Shown here: in pieces, positions 42,767-51,958 of the stretch
Position numbering within the stretch: the stretch's first letter is position 1
How the letters are laid out: each line of letters opens with the position of its first letter
Origin: a virus
IMG/VR virus record: IMGVR_UViG_3300021233_000290
Span: 1-64,000 of that record
Length of the DNA stretch: 64,000 nucleotides
Direction: 5' to 3' (one strand)
Position numbers and translations under genes: made by a program
The notes under the pieces: generated by a model
The model's database searches: none
What the model was told of the DNA's origin: nothing
What the model saw: only the letters and a program-made list of their open reading frames with translations

Positions 42767-43636
42767 ATGGCTGGATGTTCTACAATACCTTTATCATGTT
42801 TGAAACCTGAAAACATCTTTGCTGGTGTATATCGTCCTAATTGTGGGGGATTCGCAGATCCATCAAATTTTCAAGCAGAGAGAGCGATTTTTAATTCTCA
42901 GTTTGGTGAACTCATCAATAACTATGGTGTTACGATTGGTTACATGGTCAATACATTCAATCCTGAGAAGATGAATAGTATTTACGGTGAACACACTTTA
43001 ATGTATTGGTTGGAGCCGAAAGAAATCAAAGCATATATGCAAATGGAGAATGGTTCACCCATTTATGCTTTGGCTGGCATGGATTCTCCTGATACTTTAA
43101 CCCTGTATTTACATATTGATGATTTCAAAACAAAATTCTCAACATTGAGTATATTTGACGGAGTTCTTCAAGATGAAAACGGGAATCCCATATTAAATGA
43201 AAGAGGGGAAGAAATCATAATCGATCAAGAAAACGGACCTTTTGCATGTGAACCTAAATCGCAGGATAAAATTATCGTTTATCCATTCGGTTGTGATAGA
43301 CCCAATGGTAGAGGTGCTAAGATATTTGAAGTGACAGAAGTATTAGATGAAGATCAATCAGAACTCAATCCAGCGATGGGTCATTATGTGTGGAGATTGA
43401 AAGCAGTTCGTAGTGAGCATAATTTTACCACGAATGAACCACGGGAAGCAGTTAATCAACAAATTGTTGATAATTCCTATTTCGGTAAGTTATCTTCGGC
43501 ATTATTCCCTGAATTGTCGAGCGTATTAGATAATAATAAAATTTATACTGATAATTCTGACGATATTGTGAGAAATGATATATTCCCACCTTCCACAGGG
43601 GGTAGTAATGGCAGTGTTTACGGTAACTATTTTTAA
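42767..43636 (+). CDS. 14: Neck protein gp14-like
   Basis: 289 aa (T4 gp14 is 256). gp14 closes the head after packaging and makes the neck with gp13. Similarity in order: ERAIFNSQFGELINNYGVTI ... GYMVNTFNPEKMNSIYGEHT (T4 EAIQFRGLNVYYVPREYDNV, LFGED), an IKAYMQMENG strand (T4 AAYLNSFEG), then SQDKIIVYPFG and AKIFEVTEV (T4 GDLIYFPMDNSLFEINWVE). It lies between the probable packaged protein and gp17, as in T4 order 13-14-15-16-17. Confidence 0.7.
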   Translation: MAGCSTIPLSCLKPENIFAGVYRPNCGGFADPSNFQAERAIFNSQFGELINNYGVTIGYMVNTFNPEKMNSIYGEHTLMYWLEPKEIKAYMQMENGSPIYALAGMDSPDTLTLYLHIDDFKTKFSTLSIFDGVLQDENGNPILNERGEEIIIDQENGPFACEPKSQDKIIVYPFGCDRPNGRGAKIFEVTEVLDEDQSELNPAMGHYVWRLKAVRSEHNFTTNEPREAVNQQIVDNSYFGKLSSALFPELSSVLDNNKIYTDNSDDIVRNDIFPPSTGGSNGSVYGNYF

Positions 43637-43638
43637 TT

Positions 43639-45411
43639 ATGGCAGCTAAAAAGAGAAAACAGGAGTATATGGGTAATCCCAATCTCCCAACTGCTGATGC
43701 AGTCTTTGAATACACACCAGAGATGGTGATGGAGATTGAAAAATCCAAAGAATCTCTATTATATTTTGCATCCAATTACTTTTACATCATCGATCCCGAT
43801 GAAGGTAAGAAAGTTATTCCTTTGTTTGATTATCAAGAGAGATTATTAAAAGCTTTTGATGAACACAGATTTAATATCGTTTTGTCCTCTAGACAGAGCG
43901 GTAAGACTACAATTGCAACTGCTTTAGCTTTACATGAGGCATGTTTCAAAGACCATAAAAACATCGTAATCGTTGCTAACAAAGAGGAGACTGCTAAGAA
44001 CATCTTCAAGAGAGTTCGACTCGCTTATTTGGAATTACCGAATTGGTTAAAGCCAGGTATTAAAAAATGGGGTGATACTGGACTTGAATTGGCAAACGGT
44101 AGTAGTATCGAAATTTCAACCACTACTGGTAACGCTGCAAGGGGTAAAACTATTAACCTTCTCCTTCTCGATGAGTTAGCGTTCATTGAACCAGAAAGCA
44201 TCGTTGAAGATTTCTGGCGATCCGTATACCCCACAATTTCTCGTGCTAAAACATCTAGGATTCTCATCACATCAACTCCAAATGGTGTTGGTAATCTATT
44301 CCACCGTTTGTATGTCGGTGCGACTAAAAAAGAAAACAGATTCCACTATGAGAGAATTGACTGGTGGGAAGTTCCAGGTCGTGACGAAGAGTGGAAACAA
44401 GAACAAATCAAAGACTTAGGCTCTTACGAAGCATTCAATCAGGAATACGGCAACGAATTCTTAGACAATAGTCAACAGTCGATTGATGAAGCATTATTTG
44501 ATAGGTTGAAATCGCAATGTTGTGAACCGAAACATGTTCTGAAAGATGGTCATTATAAAATTTGGGAAGAATATGATCAAGAAAAAATATATGCTATCGG
44601 TGGAGACGTGGCAGAAGGTGTCGGATTGGATGCGTCTGTTTTAGAAATCTTTGATATTACAAATCCAAAAGAAATCATTCAAGTTGGGGAATACGTGAAC
44701 AATAAAATTGGACCATCCGAATTTACAAACATGGTTGCTGAAATTTGTGGTCATTGGGGTAATCCTTTATTATTGATTGAAAGAAACAATCAAGGATCAG
44801 GTGTTTGTGATCGAATGGCTAATGAGTTCATGTATCAAAATCTCGTTTCTTGGGGTGCTAAAGAAGCACACAAGAATAAACAGAATGGTATGATTTCCCA
44901 TATCAATACGAAATACAAAGCAGTCCTCAATATGCGTTATTTTGTCAATGAAGCGCAATCCGTGACTTTCCGTTCTCTGGATTGTCTGAAAGAATTCAAA
45001 ACATTCATTCGATATCCTAATGGATCATGGAAAGCAAAAGCAGGGGAACATGACGATAGAGTTATGGCAACTGTCTGGATGCTCATGTCATTATACAATG
45101 ATATCACGGAATTATACTTTGATATTAAGGAAAAAGACGATTGCGACCATCCTCTGGTAATCGAACCTTTTGACATGGGTCTAATCAAATATAAATCAGC
45201 GACTTCTATTTATACTAACGAAGAAGTGGCAAAAATTGAACACTCTAATCTAGCCCCCATGCTTTTTGGTGGTGAAAGTTCTATGGCAGCTAGTGATATG
45301 GCTGAATTAGAAGCTCAGGGTTGGTTCATTCCTGAAGGTGCTATCTACTCTAATCCTGATAGGAACATTTCTTATGAACAATGGGATGCGATGAATAAAT
45401 ATTTCGGTTGA
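43639..45411 (+). CDS. 17: Terminase large subunit gp17-like
   Basis: 590 aa (T4 gp17 is 610). The packaging motor ATPase and headful nuclease. Walker A SRQSGKTT at 84-91, Walker B LLLLDE with D178-E179, the coupling motif TSTPNG, and a C-terminal RNase H-like nuclease domain starting AIGGDVAEG with D323. LERNNQG-type nuclease residues appear as LLIERNNQGSGVCDR. No gp16 small subunit is recognisable upstream. Starts directly after the gp14 stop. No shine-Dalgarno apparent. Confidence 0.95.
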   Translation: MAAKKRKQEYMGNPNLPTADAVFEYTPEMVMEIEKSKESLLYFASNYFYIIDPDEGKKVIPLFDYQERLLKAFDEHRFNIVLSSRQSGKTTIATALALHEACFKDHKNIVIVANKEETAKNIFKRVRLAYLELPNWLKPGIKKWGDTGLELANGSSIEISTTTGNAARGKTINLLLLDELAFIEPESIVEDFWRSVYPTISRAKTSRILITSTPNGVGNLFHRLYVGATKKENRFHYERIDWWEVPGRDEEWKQEQIKDLGSYEAFNQEYGNEFLDNSQQSIDEALFDRLKSQCCEPKHVLKDGHYKIWEEYDQEKIYAIGGDVAEGVGLDASVLEIFDITNPKEIIQVGEYVNNKIGPSEFTNMVAEICGHWGNPLLLIERNNQGSGVCDRMANEFMYQNLVSWGAKEAHKNKQNGMISHINTKYKAVLNMRYFVNEAQSVTFRSLDCLKEFKTFIRYPNGSWKAKAGEHDDRVMATVWMLMSLYNDITELYFDIKEKDDCDHPLVIEPFDMGLIKYKSATSIYTNEEVAKIEHSNLAPMLFGGESSMAASDMAELEAQGWFIPEGAIYSNPDRNISYEQWDAMNKYFG

Positions 45412-45441
45412 CATTGGAGAATTTTGTGATATTTTATTATC

Positions 45442-45651
45442 ATGAACGTTAGAGAAGAACATCTAGTGAAAGAAGAATATTATCAAAAATTTATTTCTGA
45501 TATGCATCAGACGGCATCTGCTTATGAAAAACAGGCTATGAAAATGTTCATAGACAGTGACTTACATAAAGGTCATTGTGCCATGGATAATGCTAGAGCT
45601 TTGAGAGCTGCTGCGAATATTATGGATAATACTGCATGTGACGGTAGCTGA
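45442..45651 (+). CDS. Small helical protein, unknown
   Basis: 69 aa: EEHLVKEEYYQKFISDMHQT, then a Cys/Met/Ala-rich helix (CAMDNARALRAAANIMDNTA). No family recognised. It lies between gp17 and the macrodomain gene, which it nearly touches. TTGACA occurs 28 nt before the start, with a poor -10. Confidence 0.55.
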   Translation: MNVREEHLVKEEYYQKFISDMHQTASAYEKQAMKMFIDSDLHKGHCAMDNARALRAAANIMDNTACDGS

Positions 45652-45652
45652 T

Positions 45653-46033
45653 ATGCGATATACTTCAGATAACATTATAGAATTGAAAGAAAATGAGATT
45701 TTCTGTTTTGGCTCGAATTTGGCGGGGCGACATGGACTTGGAGCCGCTTTAATAGCCCGTAAGAAATTCGGTGCTGTCTATGGGGTTGGAGAAGGTTTGA
45801 CAGGAAGATGTTATGCCATTCCCACGAAAGGACACAATCTGTCCCGAATGTCCTTGGCGGAAATCAAAAAACATGTGGACACTTTTCTGGAATTCGCCAA
45901 GGATAATCCAGATAAGAAATTTCTTGTCACTCAGATTGGTTGTGGTTTGGCTGGACACAGACCAAAAGACATTGCGCCGATGTTTAGGGAAAGAACAGAG
46001 AATGTGATTATTCCAAAAGAGTTTGATATGTAG
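45653..46033 (+). CDS. Macrodomain-like ADP-ribose-binding protein
   Basis: 126 aa from ATG 45653. ENEIFCFGSNLAGRHGLGAA, then KKFGAVYGVGEGLTGRCYAI and PTK is the phage macrodomain-like family (fold binding ADP-ribose or related nucleotides). The FGSNLAGRHG and Gly-rich loop form the ligand pocket. It may remove or read ADP-ribose or bind nucleotide signals. A GTG at 45638 in frame would overlap the previous gene and is not used. Its presence in the same genome as a probable ADP-ribosyltransferase is notable. Confidence 0.72.
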   Translation: MRYTSDNIIELKENEIFCFGSNLAGRHGLGAALIARKKFGAVYGVGEGLTGRCYAIPTKGHNLSRMSLAEIKKHVDTFLEFAKDNPDKKFLVTQIGCGLAGHRPKDIAPMFRERTENVIIPKEFDM

Positions 46034-46043
46034 GTGTTCTTCA

Positions 46044-46050
46044 TTAAATA
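46044..46050 (+). promoter_or_regulatory. Late promoter box for the first tube-like gene
   Basis: TTAAATA with a 6-nt spacer, ATG 46057. CATTAAA-TATT-TTTAATG is a perfect 7-bp inverted repeat over it (46042-46059). Confidence 0.55.
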
Positions 46051-46056
46051 TTTTTA

Positions 46057-46665
46057 ATGAGTAATACAGAAATCAGGCAGTCATATTTGAATAAAGCTAG
46101 AAAAGATAAATTTTTGCTAGTTTTTGATATTCCTCCTATTTTGAAAGGTATCCAATCGAATTATACGAGAAAAGATGATACTATAATTCCTGATAGTGTC
46201 CAATTCAGCGTTTTTGGGACTATGGTTCCAGGTGTTACCGTTAAAGGTGTACCAGTTCGATACACGGGGGACACTTTATATATTTCATCACATAATAAAG
46301 ACCCATATCCACCAGTAAACGTTAAATTCGTTGTAGATAGTGGATATAATAACTATTGGGTGATTTATCAATGGTTGAATTTATTACATGATCAGAAAAC
46401 TGGTCAATACAATGCTTCCAGATTAAAATCTGAATGTAATTTCACTGATTACCAGACAGATATCTCATTGTATGGATTAGATGAATATAATAATAAAGTT
46501 ATCGAATTTAGATACACAAAATGTTTCCCAACCAGTCTAGATGAATTGTCATTTGATGCTAAATCTACGGGAGAAATGGAATTGGAGTCAGGATTCACTT
46601 TCCTATTTTCCCAAATGCATATTAGTTTACTTGGTTGTGATAGAACTGAAAACACATTAATTTGA
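46057..46665 (+). CDS. Tail-tube-fold protein (first of three)
   Basis: 202 aa. The overall beta-strand order and the C-terminal signature EFRYTKCFPTSLDELSFDAK resemble gp19 tail-tube proteins (…FPTSLSPI…). The middle part, VNVKFVVDSGYNNYWVIYQW, agrees with the same fold. It may be a tube subunit, tail terminator or completion protein. It precedes the sheath gene, while the other tube-like genes follow it. In T4 only gp19 (plus gp48 and gp54) has this fold. Confidence 0.65.
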   Translation: MSNTEIRQSYLNKARKDKFLLVFDIPPILKGIQSNYTRKDDTIIPDSVQFSVFGTMVPGVTVKGVPVRYTGDTLYISSHNKDPYPPVNVKFVVDSGYNNYWVIYQWLNLLHDQKTGQYNASRLKSECNFTDYQTDISLYGLDEYNNKVIEFRYTKCFPTSLDELSFDAKSTGEMELESGFTFLFSQMHISLLGCDRTENTLI

Positions 46666-46693
46666 TAGTTGGTAAATTTTTAACAGTAAATTG

Positions 46694-46700
46694 TTAAATA
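46694..46700 (+). promoter_or_regulatory. Late promoter box for the sheath gene
   Basis: TTAAATA, spacer ATTGT (5 nt), ATG 46706. Confidence 0.7.
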
Positions 46701-46705
46701 ATTGT

Positions 46706-49036
46706 ATGCAAAGAACTATCAATAGCCCAGGCGTACAAATTTTCGAGAGAGATCGTAGTATCGTAGCTCAACCAAATGCTGGTACCAATATTTTTGTTGC
46801 GGGTTTTACCCCTCAAGGTCCGACTGACGAAGTCATTAAAATCACCACAAGAGACGAACTCGACAGTATCTATGGAACACCTACTAACAGTGCTGAAAGA
46901 TATTTTTACTATTCTGTCAGAGAACTCTTAAATTCACCTGCAAGTATTTACACTTTCCGTCTTCCTTATGGTGCTGGTAAAGGTGAAGGTTTTAATGACT
47001 CTTATACTGCTCTCGTTTATCCAGTTGTTGCTGCTGAACCAACAGCGGTAACTACTACGAGAAATTTGGATTTATCGGCTGCTACCTATTTCTTAGGTGA
47101 GCCATATCAAGTTTCCTTGACCCCATCGGAATATACCAGCGTAGTGGAAGGTTCACTATTTGATTGGACATCTACAGCAACCCCTCTTTCCACTTTTGAA
47201 ACTGGTGTTAAAAGTGCAGTTTTGAGTGCTTTGGGTGGTGCTGGTTTGATTATTTTGGATAAAGCACAAACATCCATCAATAGCCAATTCGAAGGTTATT
47301 ACATCGGTATTGCTGATAACGTCAACAATGACCCATCTTCTAACTTCGATGCTATCACTAAAGCATTTACTACTAGCTTGACTGGTAATGTAATTGGTAC
47401 GACTACATTGGATTACACTCAGATCCCTGATACAACTTTACAATTTAACTTGTCTGCTACCGTTAACGGTGCATCTAACAGTATTTCTCAAATCATGGAG
47501 AATCTCACGGACTATGATATTTCTGGTAGAGAAGATGATGATTTGCTACATATCGGTGTTTTCAAACTTCGTAAGAGCGTTTATGCAAACGAATCCTTCA
47601 AATTGGACTTTGTTCTGGATGAAGGTATTGTTGGATCTATTGATTCTTTTAGAAAACAATTGAATCCTTTCGGTGGACCTTCTGTACCATTCTTCTTGGA
47701 AGCACAAGATACAAATTCTAAAAATATCGAAGTTTTGGTCAATCCATTCATCTCCAATAAATTTAGACAAAGTTCTCTCAATTCTAATGGTATTCCTTTG
47801 AAAAAAATCAGAGTTGTTACGAACAATTTGCTCACAACATCGTTTTCGAATATTTCCGCAGCGGTTGGAACGACTGTTAACATTCTTTCGACGTTGAATA
47901 CTTCCGTTAAAACCGCTGATGCGTTGTTCCCACTTGGTTCATACAATCCAGTTCTCATTACTCAAAAAATTATCGGCAGTTTGCCTGATAAACTTGATAG
48001 AGCATTGGAGTCTGTTAAGAATGATGAGGTTTACGATATTGATATCGTCGCTGAAGCTGGATTGGGTTCGGTTTACGCCATTTCACAAGCATCTGGTAAT
48101 AGTTATTACGATGATACGGTTTACACAAAAACCTTGAAAGATAAAGTTGATTTACTTAGAACTTCTAGTGAGCTTACTGGTGCTGGTACAACTATTCGCA
48201 ATGATTACAGAGCTATCTTTTCCAAATTTAATAATTTCTGCGATCCATCAAATGGTGGAAGAGGGGATTGTATGTTCATCGCTGACCCAATTCGCCACAT
48301 CGTTGTCACTGGTAAAAACAATAAAATCATGGATGATAAAACAAGAATCTTCCAAAAAGATATTTATTGGGCTATGAGACATCAATTTGAATTGGAAAAC
48401 ACTTCTTACGGTGCTGGTTACGGTAACTGGGTGCAAGTGTATGATGAATTCTCAGGTGAAAAATCTTGGGTTCCTTTCTCAAGTTATCAAGCTGCTATTT
48501 TTGCTAGAAGCGATTTCAGCGATTTCCCATGGTCTGCTGCTGCTGGATATAACAGAGGACTGGTCACAAACGCTTTGGACATCGCTATCAATCCTAATCA
48601 GAAACAACGCGATGAACTTTACAAGATCAATATCAACCCTGTAATCTTCTCACCTTCCCAAGGTATCGTTGTATTTGGTCAAAAGACTCTTAGCCGTAAG
48701 CCTAGTGCTTTTGATAGAATCAATGTTCGTAGATTGTTCTTAGCATTGGAAAGACCTACGAAGAAATCCACACAATTCTTCGTGTTTGAACCCAACAACG
48801 AGTTCACTAGAACTAGATTGGTTAATAACTTGCGTCCTATTTTCGAAACTGCGAAACAGAATTCAGGATGTGCTGATTACTTGATTGTTTGTGACGAAAG
48901 AAACAATACGGATCAAGTCGTTGATAACAACGAATTGAAAGTTGACATCTTAATCAAACCAACGAGAACTGCTGAATTCATCCTGTGTTCATTCACGGCA
49001 ACGAGAACAGATGCAGTATTTGCTGAATTAATCTAA
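46706..49036 (+). CDS. 18: Tail sheath protein gp18-like
   Basis: 776 aa (T4 gp18 is 659). Contractile sheath subunit. The N-terminus RTINSPGVQIFERDRSIVAQ is the typical SPGVxxxExD sheath start. The C-terminal part matches too: KKSTQFFVFEPNNEFTRTRL, then NNLRPIFETAKQNSGCADYL and IVCDERNN are the conserved C-terminal domain. The extra length lies in the middle, outer domains. Late box 5 nt before ATG; a TTG reading from 46691 is the promoter. Confidence 0.92.
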   Translation: MQRTINSPGVQIFERDRSIVAQPNAGTNIFVAGFTPQGPTDEVIKITTRDELDSIYGTPTNSAERYFYYSVRELLNSPASIYTFRLPYGAGKGEGFNDSYTALVYPVVAAEPTAVTTTRNLDLSAATYFLGEPYQVSLTPSEYTSVVEGSLFDWTSTATPLSTFETGVKSAVLSALGGAGLIILDKAQTSINSQFEGYYIGIADNVNNDPSSNFDAITKAFTTSLTGNVIGTTTLDYTQIPDTTLQFNLSATVNGASNSISQIMENLTDYDISGREDDDLLHIGVFKLRKSVYANESFKLDFVLDEGIVGSIDSFRKQLNPFGGPSVPFFLEAQDTNSKNIEVLVNPFISNKFRQSSLNSNGIPLKKIRVVTNNLLTTSFSNISAAVGTTVNILSTLNTSVKTADALFPLGSYNPVLITQKIIGSLPDKLDRALESVKNDEVYDIDIVAEAGLGSVYAISQASGNSYYDDTVYTKTLKDKVDLLRTSSELTGAGTTIRNDYRAIFSKFNNFCDPSNGGRGDCMFIADPIRHIVVTGKNNKIMDDKTRIFQKDIYWAMRHQFELENTSYGAGYGNWVQVYDEFSGEKSWVPFSSYQAAIFARSDFSDFPWSAAAGYNRGLVTNALDIAINPNQKQRDELYKININPVIFSPSQGIVVFGQKTLSRKPSAFDRINVRRLFLALERPTKKSTQFFVFEPNNEFTRTRLVNNLRPIFETAKQNSGCADYLIVCDERNNTDQVVDNNELKVDILIKPTRTAEFILCSFTATRTDAVFAELI

Positions 49037-49050
49037 TTTAAACCAATAGA

Positions 49051-49057
49051 ATAAATA
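49051..49057 (+). promoter_or_regulatory. Late promoter box for gp19
   Basis: ATAAATA, spacer ATAAT (5 nt), ATG 49063. Confidence 0.65.
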
Positions 49058-49062
49058 ATAAT

Positions 49063-49656
49063 ATGCCTACAAATATTGAAAACTTCATGAATACAGCGGC
49101 ACAGAAGCAGTTCTCTAGGGACTTTCTGTTTCGTGTTAAACAAATCGACATCACAGGATTGCAATTGGACGGTGAAAATGAGTTGATTTACGCTAGATCT
49201 GCCACATTTCCTGGTAGAGATATTGAAAATAAACAAGTTAATTACGCTGGTCAAACGTTCAACCTGCCTGGTAAATCATCTTATCCAGGTTCTGATTCTT
49301 GGTCTATCGAATTTTTCGTTGACCAAGATATGGAAATTAGAACTCAGCTAGAGAGAGCTTCTAGAATTCTGTTTAATAATGAAGGTCCTGCTGGTGGTAA
49401 TATTTGTATGCCAGGTCAAGACTCCACTATTACATTGGAAGTATTTAGAATTCCATGTGGTGGTGGTATTATTAATCCCATGCAAGTCGGCACGGTGATT
49501 CAATTGGTCGGTGCTTCTTTAAGAAACATCGGTGAAATTAGTTATGAGATTGCTGATGGAACTGGTGAAGTGAAAACCTTCTCAGCTACATTCGCATATC
49601 ATTTTTATAGAGATTTTAGCAATCCTAACTTTTTGGGTTTCTTTAATACTTTGTAA
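49063..49656 (+). CDS. 19: Tail tube protein gp19-like
   Basis: 197 aa (T4 gp19 is 163). Subunit of the inner tail tube. QFSRDFLFRVKQIDITGLQL, ELIYARSATFPGRDIENKQV, then NLPGKSSYPGSDSWSIEFFV and NIGEISYEIADGTGEVKTFS give the conserved tube sheet. It follows the sheath gene, as 18-19 in T4. It is the best candidate for the main tube protein among the three tube-like genes. Confidence 0.85.
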   Translation: MPTNIENFMNTAAQKQFSRDFLFRVKQIDITGLQLDGENELIYARSATFPGRDIENKQVNYAGQTFNLPGKSSYPGSDSWSIEFFVDQDMEIRTQLERASRILFNNEGPAGGNICMPGQDSTITLEVFRIPCGGGIINPMQVGTVIQLVGASLRNIGEISYEIADGTGEVKTFSATFAYHFYRDFSNPNFLGFFNTL

Positions 49657-49658
49657 TA

Positions 49659-49665
49659 GTAAATA
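49659..49665 (+). promoter_or_regulatory. Late promoter box for the third tube-like gene
   Basis: GTAAATA with a 6-nt spacer, ATG 49672. It lies in the loop of TGTAAT-AGTAAAT-ATTACA. Confidence 0.5.
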
Positions 49666-49671
49666 TTACAT

Positions 49672-50274
49672 ATGTCTAGTCCACAACCGAATGACTTCTT
49701 AGAAGCTTTTTCAGGGGAGAGTCAGTATTGTCTGTCTCTCCCTATCTTATGGACAGTCACGATTGATGGTGTGGAGAATAATGCTATCAATGAAATGTTA
49801 GAATTGTCTGGTGAAAAATGGAGAGCTACCATTACACCCAATTCAATGACTAAAAATGGTAATATTTTACCAGCACAATCAGTTAGTATCCCGAATGAGT
49901 CTTCAAATTTCGTCGCTGGTGAAATAGGACAGTCTTCTGGAAATTTTTTACCAGGATATGCGTTGAACAATAGACAAGATTTCTTATCACGTAGCTTCTC
50001 TATTAATTTTTTAGAAACGAAAGAAGACTTGGAACATGATTACATTAGACCATGGATCATTGCTCTAAGCGTGAAAGGATTGATTGAGTGGGGTAAAAAA
50101 TTAAAAGCTGACATAATTGTCAAGCAATATACCAACGGTGGTGAATTACGTAAAGGATATATTTTTAGAAAAGCTTTCCCGACCGCCGTTGAAGGTTTTC
50201 AATTAGACTATAATAACACAGACTTCACCATCAAGAGCGTTACTTTTGCTTGCCAAAATTACGAACAATTATGA
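49672..50274 (+). CDS. Tail-tube-fold protein (third of three)
   Basis: 200 aa. YCLSLPILWTVTIDGVENNA, the RPWIIALSVKGLIEWGKKLK helix, and KGYIFRKAFPTAVEGFQLDY with DFTIKSVTFACQNYEQL show the same tube-type fold (the FPTAVEG turn and last strand) as its neighbours. A second tube subunit, a tail terminator or a hub-tube adapter are possible. Its own late box. Stop overlaps the next ATG (ATGA). Confidence 0.65.
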   Translation: MSSPQPNDFLEAFSGESQYCLSLPILWTVTIDGVENNAINEMLELSGEKWRATITPNSMTKNGNILPAQSVSIPNESSNFVAGEIGQSSGNFLPGYALNNRQDFLSRSFSINFLETKEDLEHDYIRPWIIALSVKGLIEWGKKLKADIIVKQYTNGGELRKGYIFRKAFPTAVEGFQLDYNNTDFTIKSVTFACQNYEQL

Positions 50275-50972
50275 TAACATTTCAAGATTTGAAGAGTTGT
50301 AATGAAAATGGTGAAGATTTTTTATTACAATATTTTAATAGTTTCGAAGGTGAAAACATTTATCACAAATTTGTCAATCTGATAGGAGATTGGGAGAGAA
50401 ACGTATCATACACTATAAACCTTAAAAACGAAGATAAAAATATAAAATTATCTTTGCAATATGTATTGAATGAATTGGAAAAATATTCAGATGATATGGT
50501 TTTTTATGAAAAAGATGGCGTGGAAGTTAGTATTAACACCCCACCTATTTTCAAAAAAGATTGTAACATATTATCAATATCCGATTTTATTTATGATCTA
50601 AAATATTTGGGGAGAACAATAAAATTTTCAGAATTGAATGATTATGAGAAAAATATAATTCTTCAGAACCTACCTGCGAAATTATACAATGAATTAGCAC
50701 TTTTTGTTACCAACATAAAAACAAAAACAGTAATAATCAATAATCAATCTCTATCTAATTTAGAATTTAATTTTCTATCTCAACAACCCTATGAGATGCT
50801 GAAAGGATTATTTTTATCTTTTGATAAGGATTACTTCAGAGACATCATATATATTTTATCTAAAAAAATAGATGGTAATATATTGATGAAATCTAGTCTT
50901 ATGGATATTGAATATTACATAGAAAAAATGAAAAATGATAATAATTCGAATATTGATGCGAATTTGTATTGA
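50271..50972 (+). CDS. Baseplate hub/chaperone candidate, unknown
   Basis: 233 aa. Helical, with MITFQDLKSCNENGEDFLLQ and SELNDYEKNIILQNLPAKLY. The 'xEKxxIxxNLPxxxxxxI' segment resembles the T4 baseplate hub assembly (gp26/gp51-like) proteins and also its neighbour (IKDRILVVENLPISVNKSI), so the two may be related. No function claimed beyond hub assembly, by position between tube and replication genes. Confidence 0.5.
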   Translation: MITFQDLKSCNENGEDFLLQYFNSFEGENIYHKFVNLIGDWERNVSYTINLKNEDKNIKLSLQYVLNELEKYSDDMVFYEKDGVEVSINTPPIFKKDCNILSISDFIYDLKYLGRTIKFSELNDYEKNIILQNLPAKLYNELALFVTNIKTKTVIINNQSLSNLEFNFLSQQPYEMLKGLFLSFDKDYFRDIIYILSKKIDGNILMKSSLMDIEYYIEKMKNDNNSNIDANLY

Positions 50973-50988
50973 CAATATGGTTTAACAG

Positions 50989-50995
50989 GTAAATA
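50989..50995 (+). promoter_or_regulatory. Late promoter box inside a palindrome
   Basis: GTAAATA, spacer CCTGC (5 nt), ATG 51001, inside CAGGTA-AA-TACCTG (50986-50999). Confidence 0.6.
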
Positions 50996-51000
50996 CCTGC

Positions 51001-51732
51001 ATGGAAAACGATATTAAGAAGTTTTTAGAATCTATTCAGGAATTAAAAGAAGAAAAGTTTGATGTTAATCAAATTACTACTGGTAATAAAGTTAAATGTA
51101 AAAAAATTTCATTCAAGCAACAGAAAAACATCATTTCCACCATCACCGATGGTGCATCAGGTGTAATGAAGTTTCAAAAAATTCTGAATGACATCATTAT
51201 GGAAAACACAGAGACCAATGATTGGTTGGTTGTTGATAAAATTCCAGTCATTGTTAAAATGAGAATTGAGAGCTTGGGTAATCTTTTGAAGAACAAAGAT
51301 ACTGAAATTGATCTCAATCAACTTAAATTACTTGAGAAATTTAATACACCTACAACCACCAAAATTAAAGGTAGCGTGGATGTAAATTTGAGAATTCCCA
51401 CATTATCAGAAGAGAATAAAGTTCTCAATTACGCTGTTGATTTTCTTAAAAATAGTAAAGAATCGGACATTGGTAAAGATATTACAAATATCTTTACTTT
51501 TGAAATTGTTAAATACATCGAATCGGTTGTTTTTAATGGGCAAGTTCTAAATTTTAGTGATATGCCTATCAAGGATAGAATTTTGGTTGTTGAAAATCTA
51601 CCAATCAGCGTGAACAAATCTATCGTTGAATACATTGAAACGATTAAGAACGAAGAAAACGAACAATTAAAATTGGTGGTAGATGGGGAAACTAAAGTAA
51701 TCGAAATCGATGTAACATTTTTTGATAATTAA
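51001..51732 (+). CDS. 26: Baseplate hub protein gp26-like
   Basis: 243 aa (T4 gp26 is 208). FKQQKNIISTITDGASGVMK with NDIIMENT and VVDKIPVIVKMRIESLGNLL follows the pattern of the T4-type hub protein family (start of the cell's 'KQQK' motif, then a VDK..I.V.LR segment). The last third has FSDMPIKDRILVVENLPISV. T4 gp26 is a minor hub assembly component. Late box 5 nt before ATG. Confidence 0.55.
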   Translation: MENDIKKFLESIQELKEEKFDVNQITTGNKVKCKKISFKQQKNIISTITDGASGVMKFQKILNDIIMENTETNDWLVVDKIPVIVKMRIESLGNLLKNKDTEIDLNQLKLLEKFNTPTTTKIKGSVDVNLRIPTLSEENKVLNYAVDFLKNSKESDIGKDITNIFTFEIVKYIESVVFNGQVLNFSDMPIKDRILVVENLPISVNKSIVEYIETIKNEENEQLKLVVDGETKVIEIDVTFFDN

Positions 51733-51733
51733 T

Positions 51734-51958
51734 ATGAAAAAAAGCACTATCTTAAAAAAGTTGGATAATTACGAAGAACGTATTATTAAAATTATTGATG
51801 AAATGCAGGATTTTCTGGATTCTGTCGATGACTCTGATGTTTCAGTCATGACTGAAGATTTTTGTCAAGGAATGCTTGACTATGTTCAAGAGAATGGTAT
51901 TTGTAATTTGAATGACATCAGAGAATTTATTGAAAATGATTATGAAACCGAATTATAA
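51734..51958 (+). CDS. Small acidic helical protein
   Basis: 74 aa: KKSTILKKLDNYEERIIKII, then DEMQDFLDSVDDSDVSVMTE. No family. Overlaps the epimerase/reductase gene by 17 nt, so coupling is likely. Function unknown. Confidence 0.55.
   Translation: MKKSTILKKLDNYEERIIKIIDEMQDFLDSVDDSDVSVMTEDFCQGMLDYVQENGICNLNDIREFIENDYETEL

Noticed and set aside
45408-45435. TTGACA with TATTTT (16 nt) before 45442 as a host-type promoter
   Set aside because: The -10 match is poor and similar partial matches are common in AT-rich DNA; a second TTGACA at 7425 has a 19-nt spacing. Not strong enough to annotate.
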